NCBI GenBank assembly: GCA_947627395.1
Contig: CANQVW010000074.1
Location: 1 to 7,314, forward strand
Source: an uncultured Bacilli bacterium
GTDB lineage: Bacteria > Bacillota_I > Bacilli_A > ML615J-28 > CAG-698
Direction: 5' to 3'
DNA length: 7,314 bases
Under the pieces are notes generated by a model. The model was not told where the DNA came from, made no database searches, and saw only the letters and a list, made by a program, of their open reading frames with translations. Both the position numbers and the translations under genes were made by a program. Below, in pieces: positions 1-5,531 of the stretch (position 1 is its first letter; each line of letters opens with the position of its first letter).

Positions 1-302
1 ATTTTCCTGAAATTGATTGTCAGTCAGTAACTGATTTAACTCAAAGTATTGTTAATAAAATTAAAAATAAAGAATTTAATGAAAATAAGTCTTTAATAAT
101 ATATTTTGGAACAGGAGCATCAGAAGATCTAGTAAAAGTTAAAAATATATCAATCGAATAAAATATATTACTGATTAATTATAAAACTAAAGATTCTAAT
201 TATATTATTGAACCCATTGTTAATGATCCCTGGGTTTTAATCATAGAAGTAAATCAAGAAGAAGTGAAAGATGTAGTACAAACAGAGATAATTTGGAAAT
301 GA
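1..302 (+). pseudogene. 3' part of a PrcB-like small lipoprotein gene, interrupted by an in-frame TAA
   Basis: The frame beginning at base 3 is open except for one TAA at 159-161, then continues in the same frame to TGA at 300-302. Read through, its 99 codons align along their length with the next gene. Both contain ENKSL (here at 81-95) followed by an aromatic-rich strand. Both have an IIE strand near the end (LIIEVNQ here, FIIEMNR there). The distance from ENKSL to the C-terminus is nearly equal (68 versus 69 positions, counting the stop). The simplest view is a tandem paralogue inactivated by one substitution, for example GAA to TAA. The 5' end lies outside the window, so signal peptide and start cannot be seen. 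If the stop is real, the truncated product loses about the last 47 residues of the domain. A sequencing error is the alternative. Confidence 0.6.
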
Positions 303-305
303 GGA

Positions 306-311
306 TATAAT
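306..311 (+). promoter_or_regulatory. Possible -10 box (TATAAT) ahead of the lipoprotein gene
   Basis: A perfect TATAAT lies just after the stop of the upstream lipoprotein remnant and 60 bases before the next start codon. No convincing -35 hexamer is found 16-18 bases upstream, and it is not an extended -10. In DNA this AT-rich such hexamers occur by chance. If active, it would let the intact lipoprotein and protease be transcribed independently of the upstream remnant. Confidence 0.2.
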
Positions 312-312
312 A

Positions 313-366
313 GTGAAGATAAATAAATTACTTTTAAATATATCTATAATAATTGAAAGGAGTTAA
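313..366 (+). CDS. Possible 17-codon mini-ORF between the two lipoprotein genes
   Basis: A GTG at 313 lies 8 bases after a GAGG (301-304) that overlaps the TGA of the upstream remnant. It opens a 17-residue frame (beginning VKINKLLLNI) ending at TAA 364-366, six bases before the next ATG. The sequence is Lys then hydrophobic, like the start of a signal peptide, so it may be the stump of a deleted lipoprotein gene or a coupling leader. At this length chance is a serious alternative. Confidence 0.15.
   Translation: MKINKLLLNISIIIERS
356..362 (+). promoter_or_regulatory. Strong ribosome binding site for the lipoprotein gene
   Basis: AAAGGAG lies 9 bases before the ATG at 372 and fixes that start. 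A similar AAGGAG at 861-866, ending just before the TAA of the lipoprotein gene, serves the protease ATG at 873. Confidence 0.8.
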
Positions 367-371
367 TTGAA

Positions 372-869
372 ATGAAAAAGATATTTTTAGTGATAGTAAT
401 ATGTTCTTTTATGTTTATTGGTGTTTCGTGTAAAAAAAATAATAATAATGTTCAATTTGATGTTTATGAAGAAAAACCATCTTTAATAGATTTTTATTAT
501 GAAGGTCATGAGACCGAAAAACGATTTGATGGTGAAGAGCTAAAAATATATAAAAATTACAGTGAAATGGTTGATGATCTTAATAGTAAGGGGTTAACTA
601 TTAGAGATAACACATTTTCAGAAAAATATTGTGATGAATTTTTTGAAAATAAATCTTTAGTGTTGTATTATTCTATTGATGCTAGGGATGGGTTTAAATA
701 TACATTTCAGTCAATGAATATTACTGATGAGGGAGTGGTGTTAAATATTGAAATTAATAGAGAAGGTTTTCTAGATGTGATAACACCAAGATTATTTATT
801 ATTGAAATGAATAGAAATGATATAGATGGTTTTAATAAATTAAAATGTAAAATTAAAGTAAAGGAGTAA
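372..869 (+). CDS. PrcB-like small secreted lipoprotein
   Basis: A 165-residue protein with a lipoprotein signal peptide: Lys-Lys at the N-terminus, a hydrophobic core, and Cys20 preceded by GVS. It should be lipidated at Cys20 and anchored outside the membrane, followed by a polar Lys/Asn linker. The globular part has a C-terminal domain from about residue 85. It starts with the FFENKSLVLYY strand, then alternating beta strands with short turns, and ends in a FIIEM strand. This layout resembles PrcB-type lipoproteins; in Treponema denticola PrcB binds and stabilises the subtilisin-like protease PrtP. That assignment is by fold pattern, not by a database match. The context supports it: a subtilisin-family protease starts 3 bases downstream with its ribosome binding site inside the end of this gene. 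It may act as a chaperone, inhibitor or anchor for that protease. An unrelated Firmicutes lipoprotein of similar fold is the alternative. Confidence 0.7.
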   Translation: MKKIFLVIVICSFMFIGVSCKKNNNNVQFDVYEEKPSLIDFYYEGHETEKRFDGEELKIYKNYSEMVDDLNSKGLTIRDNTFSEKYCDEFFENKSLVLYYSIDARDGFKYTFQSMNITDEGVVLNIEINREGFLDVITPRLFIIEMNRNDIDGFNKLKCKIKVKE

Positions 870-872
870 AAT

Positions 873-1418
873 ATGGTTTTTAAGTATAAAATACGTAGAT
901 GTTTATTTTCAGTTGTATTTATTTTATTATTAATATTCAGTTTCTCAACAATTAGTGTAAATGCAACTACAAACAATAATGAAGAAATATTAACTAGTAA
1001 TGTTACATTAGAAGATGATTTTCTTGATGATAGCATTATAGTAGTTTTAAAAAATGATATTTCGTTAATATCTAAAACGTATCTATGTAATGACTTTAAT
1101 GAAATTAATTGTGTAAATGTTGAAGATTTAACAGAAAATTCAATAGATATTTTGCAAAAGCAAATTATGGCTGAGCAAACTGGAGATTGGACATTACTAA
1201 CTAAACATAAAGAAAATAATATGCTCATAGATATTGATTCATTTAACCGAATATTGTGTTTAACTATTGGTAATCCAGACAAAGAAAATGTTATCAAAGC
1301 AATTAAAGAATTAGAAAAACGAAATGATGTATATTCTGTTGAGCCTAATTATATTGAAAGTCTAGATTCATCAGCTGATGATACCTATTTTTTAAATGAT
1401 CAATGGGGGGCTAAATAA
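873..1418 (+). CDS. Subtilisin-like protease, N-terminal piece: signal peptide and propeptide
   Basis: The 181-residue product begins with a Sec signal peptide: basic KYKIRR, a long Leu/Phe/Ile core, and probable cleavage after SVNA near residue 31. A propeptide of the inhibitor-I9 type runs from about residue 50 to 160. It opens with a DSIIVVLKND strand and ends with the characteristic NDVYSVEPNYIE segment. In this family the propeptide folds and temporarily inhibits the protease and is then cleaved off. The frame stops at 1416-1418, right after DQWGAK. In intact S8 enzymes the QWG is followed by a Leu and the mature catalytic domain, which is exactly what the +1 frame encodes. The start is fixed by AAGGAG six bases upstream, and expression is probably coupled to the lipoprotein gene. 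Alone, this piece would be a secreted propeptide without an enzyme. Confidence 0.85.
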   Translation: MVFKYKIRRCLFSVVFILLLIFSFSTISVNATTNNNEEILTSNVTLEDDFLDDSIIVVLKNDISLISKTYLCNDFNEINCVNVEDLTENSIDILQKQIMAEQTGDWTLLTKHKENNMLIDIDSFNRILCLTIGNPDKENVIKAIKELEKRNDVYSVEPNYIESLDSSADDTYFLNDQWGAK

Positions 1419-3396
1419 AGAATATGGGATTAACATAAACAAGGCATGGAATTATACTACTGGAAATTCAAATATTTTGGTGGGTATAATAGATTCAGGC
1501 ATTGATGGACATCATCCAGATTTAATAAATAATATTAATGAAGACTTACATCGCGATTATGTAGATACTCCTTCAACGAGTGATGTTAGGGAAGTTGCTA
1601 AAGAAGATTTAAAAGATTTAAGAGGTCATGGAACACATGTAGCAGGAATAATTGGTGCACAGGCAAATAATAAAATAGGAATCTCAGGTGTTGTACAGAA
1701 TGTAAGCTTGGTTTCATTAAGAGTTATTGATGAAAAGGGCATTTGTGATTTAAAAGATGTTCAAAGAGCAATTGATTTTGCTACTAAAGAAGCTATTCCT
1801 ATATTGAATTGTAGTGGAGGTAATGAGATTAATTATAGTGGTTACATAGAGGCAATAGAAAATTATCCTGGCTTATTTGTGTGTTCAGCAGGTAATGATG
1901 GACAAGATAATGATTTATATGGTCATTTTCCATCAAATTATAATTTTGATAATTTAATTTCTGTTGGAGCTATTGATTCATATGGCAAAAAAGAGATTAC
2001 TTCCAATTTCGGTGCAAATAATGTTGATATTTTTGCTCCTGGCAATTCTATTTTGAGTACATATCCGACTGATTTATATGATTCTTCTTTGTGGACAAAT
2101 GTAGCAGTAGGTTATAGAAAAATGACAGGTACTTCTATGGCAGCGCCATTTGTTACAGGTGTTGCAGCATTAATGTTATCAGCAAATCCAGATATTACTC
2201 CTCAACAAATTAAATTTACAATTATGAACAATGCAACTAAATATTCTGCGTTAGATAATTTGTGTGTTAGTGAAGGAAGATTAGATGCTTTTAAATCTGT
2301 GAGTGCTGCAGTTTTTAATACATCTACAGTTAATGGTAATATAAAAATTAATGGATTTGTTTCAGGATATTCTATGAAAAATTATACAAATTTAGAAATA
2401 CCTGAAAGTTTTGCCCAAATTAGTTCAAAATATGGTACACCAATACAGAAAATATCTATTATTGGAAGTACTGCTTTTAAAGGCTGTGTAAATTTAAAAA
2501 GTATCGATTTACCATCAAGTGTAGAACAGATTGATAATGAAGCATTTAGAAATTGTTCATCATTAACTTCAGTTATTGTAAATAGAGCAATAACAAGTAT
2601 TACTAACCTAGGTGAAAATGTCTTTACAGGATGTGATAGTAATTTAGAAATAACTGTTCCAACAAATAGAATAGCAGAGTATAAAAATAAAGAGTATTGG
2701 TCAAGTTATCGAAATAAGATAGTACCATCTGACGAATATACTACATTTGATATTGATTGTGAAAGTAGTTTAAATTATTCGTTAAATTTAGATAAAGCGA
2801 CTAATAAACTATATAAAATAAATGTGAATTGTTCTAAATCATATAAAATTAATGTAATTTCATCAAATCAAGTTCATATAATAATTTATAATTCAAACAT
2901 GAATGAGATAAATAGTGGTAGTAATACATTATCTCAATTTTTGGGATTAGGGACATACTATGTATCTTTTGAATTTTATAATGTGAATACCTCAGGAATG
3001 TTTGAAATTGATATTTCTTTAACATGGACAAGTACTGATATCTTATTAAGCAGTGGAATTAATGATATTAAAAATAGTATGCACTTAAATAGTGAAAATG
3101 TATATCATTGTAATTATAAGTATTTTAAAGATCAAGGAGATGGATTTTATAGATTATTATTAAATGCAGGTAATAATGTATTTTATCCAGCAGAAGCAAT
3201 AAGAATATATACAGATCAAAGTAGAACAACATTACTTAATAGATATGGGACAACTGGAATAAATAAACAAGCAATAACATACTATGGTGAAAGTGAATTG
3301 TATGTATTTTTTCCAGAAAATGATTATTATTATATAGAAATTACTCTTTCAAATTTATCATATACTTCAATAACTTTAAACAATAGAATCTATTGA
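1396..3396 (+). CDS. Subtilisin-like protease, catalytic domain with BspA-like leucine-rich repeats (middle piece)
   Basis: An S8 serine endopeptidase domain covers about residues 10-305 of the 666-codon frame. All key residues are present: Asp33 in GIIDSGIDGHHPDL, His78 in RGHGTHVAG, oxyanion Asn167 in CSAGNDG, and Ser247 in TGTSMAAP. Residues about 336-448 form BspA-type repeats (LRR_5), with AFKGCVNLKSIDLP and AFRNCSSLTSVIV, a surface-binding module common in gut and oral bacteria. Beta-rich repeats follow to the end. The ATG at 1396 is unlikely to be a true start: it has no ribosome binding site and no signal peptide, and it overlaps the upstream frame. Real coding begins at about 1411, where Leu-Asn-Lys continues the propeptide frame. 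The catalytic domain is complete, so a single frame correction would restore an active-looking enzyme. Confidence 0.88.
   Translation: MINGGLNKEYGININKAWNYTTGNSNILVGIIDSGIDGHHPDLINNINEDLHRDYVDTPSTSDVREVAKEDLKDLRGHGTHVAGIIGAQANNKIGISGVVQNVSLVSLRVIDEKGICDLKDVQRAIDFATKEAIPILNCSGGNEINYSGYIEAIENYPGLFVCSAGNDGQDNDLYGHFPSNYNFDNLISVGAIDSYGKKEITSNFGANNVDIFAPGNSILSTYPTDLYDSSLWTNVAVGYRKMTGTSMAAPFVTGVAALMLSANPDITPQQIKFTIMNNATKYSALDNLCVSEGRLDAFKSVSAAVFNTSTVNGNIKINGFVSGYSMKNYTNLEIPESFAQISSKYGTPIQKISIIGSTAFKGCVNLKSIDLPSSVEQIDNEAFRNCSSLTSVIVNRAITSITNLGENVFTGCDSNLEITVPTNRIAEYKNKEYWSSYRNKIVPSDEYTTFDIDCESSLNYSLNLDKATNKLYKINVNCSKSYKINVISSNQVHIIIYNSNMNEINSGSNTLSQFLGLGTYYVSFEFYNVNTSGMFEIDISLTWTSTDILLSSGINDIKNSMHLNSENVYHCNYKYFKDQGDGFYRLLLNAGNNVFYPAEAIRIYTDQSRTTLLNRYGTTGINKQAITYYGESELYVFFPENDYYYIEITLSNLSYTSITLNNRIY
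1405..1410 (+). repeat. G6 homopolymer at the first frameshift point
   Basis: Six G residues lie exactly where the propeptide frame must switch to the catalytic frame; five would keep the gene in frame. It is the most striking G run in the coding strand of this AT-rich operon. It could be a slippage or phase-variation site, or a base-calling error. Confidence 0.7.
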
Positions 3397-4375
3397 AACT
3401 CAGGATTTGGATTACCAAAATAGTCTTGCTACAACAAGCATAGATGAACTATTTACAGATCAAAGGAATGATAGTTATTTTAAGGAAGTAACCATAAGCC
3501 ATCCCTCAAAAATAAAACTAGACATTATGACAATTGAAACGAGTGATGTAGACATACCAGTATATATTTTTGGAAAATATCATGACCCTGGATATGAATC
3601 AAACATTAATCACTATTATTTAAATTTAGAATACACTGCTAGTATTACTAGTGGAAATGGAGAGTTAGCATTTACAGTTATTTTAAATCCAGGAACATAT
3701 TATTTTGGATATTCAGATAATGTTTACAATGTAAGTATTCAATTTACATTAATAAGAAAAGTAAATACTGATTTGAATATTGATGGAACACTTGTTGCAG
3801 ATCCTAAAGGAAACATGGGCTTCACAATTGGAAGTGAAGTAATAGCAAATAATGGAGCATTTTTAGGAAACACTATAACAGAAGGATTCACAAGATGCTT
3901 GTATTTAATGGTGGAAGATAGATTACGTGATCCAATGTCAAGACTAGAATATGATTGGTATTCCAGTAATGAAAGAATAGCAATAGTAACTGCTTATGGA
4001 ACAGTTTTTGCCCAATCGGTAGATGCAGATACTGAAGTAACAATTTATGCAGTATTAAAAGAAGATCCAAGTGTAGTGTATAGAAAGACATTTACAATTC
4101 TAAATGAAATAAAAACATATGAAACAAATCCACTTGATTATTATTTGACTATGAGCATTGAAGCTGGAAAAAATGAGCAAATCAATTTAAGTGATTTAAA
4201 TGTACCAATTGATATGACACAATATTATAATTGGTCAGGATCATCTTTATTAAATATTGATTATTGGGGATATATTTGTGCAGAACCAACTGCACAAGGT
4301 ATGTCATTTGAAGTTATCGGTACGTATAGACTAAATCCAAGAGTTAAAATTCATATAAGAGTATATGTAAATTAA
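3380..4375 (+). CDS. Subtilisin-like protease, C-terminal piece: beta-rich repeat and Ig-like (Big_2) modules
   Basis: This frame is open from 3380. A TTG at 3407 could be called as a start (322 residues), but it has no ribosome binding site or signal peptide, so this is a tail and not a separate gene. The first 120 or so residues form a beta-rich repeat ending in NPGTYYFGYS...VSIQFTLI, matching the ends of the two repeats in the middle piece. Residues about 125-235 contain a bacterial Ig-like domain of Big_2 type, with WYSSNERIAIVTAYGTVFAQ and then VTIYAVL. The last 80 residues (NWSGSSLLNIDYWGYICAEP...) look like another, diverged Ig-like module. These are stalk or adhesion modules that probably position the protease on a substrate or the cell wall. 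The protein ends without a sorting signal. Confidence 0.75.
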   Translation, partial: TIESIETQDLDYQNSLATTSIDELFTDQRNDSYFKEVTISHPSKIKLDIMTIETSDVDIPVYIFGKYHDPGYESNINHYYLNLEYTASITSGNGELAFTVILNPGTYYFGYSDNVYNVSIQFTLIRKVNTDLNIDGTLVADPKGNMGFTIGSEVIANNGAFLGNTITEGFTRCLYLMVEDRLRDPMSRLEYDWYSSNERIAIVTAYGTVFAQSVDADTEVTIYAVLKEDPSVVYRKTFTILNEIKTYETNPLDYYLTMSIEAGKNEQINLSDLNVPIDMTQYYNWSGSSLLNIDYWGYICAEPTAQGMSFEVIGTYRLNPRVKIHIRVYVN

Positions 4376-4603
4376 AAAAATTATAAGTAAATTTGTTAAT
4401 AACAATATCATAAATATTCAATAGATTTTATAAAAATAAACAAATTATAAATTTTACTATCTATTTAGATCAACTTCGATAGTGGTATTTTATAACAATA
4501 TAGTTTTGACTTAAAGAAAAGCACTTAGTTTATTAATGAATGCAGCCTTTTCGTACCATCTAGGCATTAATGTTATTTGTTCTTTCATAATAATGAATTT
4601 TAA
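4376..4603. other. AT-rich spacer after the protease; no intact gene
   Basis: This stretch follows directly after the protease stop. It is very AT-rich, with only weak palindromes (for example TTGTT-AAT-AACAA at 4393-4405) and no clear hairpin plus T-run terminator. Apart from the short minus-strand scrap at 4511-4588, nothing in it reads as coding. Confidence 0.5.
4511..4588 (-). pseudogene. Short minus-strand coding-like scrap (25 residues)
   Basis: On the minus strand an ATG (4588-4586) opens a 25-residue frame with a natural amino-acid mix (MKEQITLMPRWYEKAAFINK..., then a TAA at 4513-4511). No ribosome binding site is visible, and the frames beyond are closed quickly by stops. It may be the 5' stub of a lost gene or mobile element; I do not recognise the family. 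Chance is possible at this length. Confidence 0.2.
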
Positions 4604-5303
4604 ATGAATATAGTACAAGAGATACAACAAGATTTTTGCAAACTGGAAGATTTGTACAACCAAAATATGCAATTCAAAAATTAATGAAAGAATGTATTTA
4701 TGATGATAGAACTAAAACCACTTACAAAGTCAGAATTACAAAACATGACAACAGAACAAAAAATAGCAAAGGTGTGGAGTACGCTCAAGCCAAAGAATTC
4801 GACAAGTGGACAATAAAGGACATGAAGGAAGCGCCATAAAAACACAATCTAGAGGACGTTGAATCATTCCTATGGATCCGACATTGAAAGAAACAACTCT
4901 TTACTGAATATTCACAACGAATTAGAAGAAAGTACTAATCTCCAACAACAACTAAAGTAGCTAAGGCTAATGTAACAAAAGCCAAAAATAAAACTGTTAC
5001 AACACCATCAATAATTGCAACAGTTACAACAACTACTGGAACCCCTGCAACTCCACCAACCCCAGGCACTCCTACACCACCTAACCTTATAACTATGTTA
5101 CAGATTATTATGATACTATAAACAAATATAATAAGCTGTCTATAAAGGCTACTAAGAGAATTTTAGATGCTATTTTTGAGGAAATTAGAAATAATGATAA
5201 AATAGCTTTTAGAAAGTATCCAAGATCGTATAAGGGCACAAAATGTTTTGAAGGTAAGCGTGTAAGATACGACATATTGAATAAACAAAAAAAGATATAC
5301 TAG
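4604..5303 (+). pseudogene. Degraded gene relic with Thr/Pro-rich linker, unknown family
   Basis: No single frame is open across this stretch, but protein-like text appears in pieces. One frame holds NIVQEIQQDFCKLEDLYNQN (4607-4666) and later NNSLLNIHNELEESTNLQQQ (4892-4951). Another holds a 67-codon run (4636-4839, TTG start, no ribosome binding site, ending WTIKDMKEAP) and then a Thr/Pro linker (4939-5121, with TPATPPTPGTPTPP). The third frame holds a basic C-terminal piece (5085-5303, with YYDTINKYNKLSIKATKRIL and KCFEGKRVRYDILN). The linker joins smoothly to that piece if the frame shifts near 5085. The plus strand here is C-rich, unlike the protease operon, suggesting separate origin. 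I do not recognise the family. Stops and frame changes argue that it is dead; it may be the remnant of a phage or mobile-element gene. Confidence 0.4.
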
Positions 5304-5354
5304 TATAGTAAAGATTCATATTTCTATAAATCTTTATTAATTAGTATATCTTTT
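5290..5354. terminator. Two-level hairpin, probable bidirectional terminator
   Basis: A perfect 13-bp inverted repeat (AAAAGATATACTA at 5290-5302, TAGTATATCTTTT at 5342-5354) encloses a second perfect 8-bp stem (TAAAGATT at 5309-5316, AATCTTTA at 5329-5336). A T-rich tract follows on the plus strand, and an A run precedes it, giving a T run on the minus strand. It lies between convergent transcription units and overlaps the stop codon of the relic gene. Confidence 0.65.
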
Positions 5355-5356
5355 GT

Positions 5357-5391
5357 TTTTAACGATATTGATAAACTTTATTACGTTAAAA
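5357..5391. repeat. Perfect 8-bp inverted repeat (TTTTAACG / CGTTAAAA)
   Basis: The arms are 5357-5364 and 5384-5391 with a 19-base loop. It sits between the two terminator hairpins and may add to transcription stopping; the loop is long, so the stem alone is weak. Confidence 0.35.
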
Positions 5392-5397
5392 CAGAAT

Positions 5398-5427
5398 AAA
5401 AGCCATTAATGGAGTTTATGCTTTTTT
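5398..5427. terminator. Hairpin with T tracts on both sides, likely pflA terminator
   Basis: AAAAGC (5398-5403) pairs with GCTTTT (5420-5425), extended by an AT/AT step across one bulged C. On the minus strand the stem is followed by TTTTATTCTGTTTT, so it fits as the terminator of the pflB-pflA transcript about 105 bases after the pflA stop. On the plus strand it ends in GCTTTTTT. The loop includes the palindrome CCATTAATGG. Confidence 0.5.
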
Positions 5428-5531
5428 AAATAATGAATTTTATCAAAAAAGTAATTAAATATTAAATGTTCGTCTTTGCTATATTTATTTAATAGAAGAA
5501 TTAGTTCATAAAATATCCATTGTGATAATAA

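Larger units (their letters stand above)
873..4375 (+). pseudogene. Secreted multidomain subtilisin-like protease, broken by two frameshifts (whole locus)
   Basis: The three frames that follow are pieces of one gene. Removing one G from the G6 run (1405-1410) joins the propeptide to the catalytic domain as DQWGLNKEYG, the junction expected in S8 proteases. Removing one A from the AAA at 3378-3380 joins the second and third pieces as SITLTIESIETQDLD, completing a repeat unit. The result is about 1,166 residues: signal peptide, propeptide, S8 domain with Asp207, His252, Asn341 and Ser421 (reconstructed numbering), BspA-like repeats, three beta-rich repeats, and two Ig-like modules. There is no LPXTG motif, so it would be released or held non-covalently. 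Coding quality is good on both sides of each lesion, so the damage is recent, reversible, or a sequencing artefact. Confidence 0.75.

Noticed and set aside
707..1297. Long minus-strand open frame opposite the lipoprotein and protease start
   Set aside because: It lies antisense to two well-supported genes with ribosome binding sites and signal peptides, has no ribosome binding site of its own, and its Ile/Leu/Phe/Ser/Asn-rich product is typical of antisense reading in AT-rich DNA.
2849..3031. Minus-strand open frame within the protease repeats
   Set aside because: Short, no ribosome binding site, entirely antisense to the protease.
3388..3397. Programmed +1 frameshift at TAT-TGA-A
   Set aside because: Skipping one T at the stop would join the frames, but the site is not an RF2-type CUU-UGA shift site and no stimulatory SD-like element is seen upstream. 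An extra A at 3378-3380 restores the repeat pattern better.
3888..4091. Minus-strand open frame opposite the Big_2 region
   Set aside because: Low-complexity Leu/His-rich product, antisense to a recognisable Ig-like domain.
4506..4537. Possible promoter TTGACT ... TATTAAT
   Set aside because: The spacing is about 19 bases, the -10 is poor and no intact gene follows; likely chance in AT-rich sequence.
5403..5412. Palindrome CCATTAATGG as a repressor operator
   Set aside because: It lies in the loop region of a terminator-like hairpin, far from any promoter or start codon.
4376..5531. CRISPR array, tRNA or rRNA in the gene-poor stretch
   Set aside because: No regularly spaced direct repeats, no cloverleaf-like GC-rich stems with a T-loop motif, and no conserved rRNA blocks are visible.
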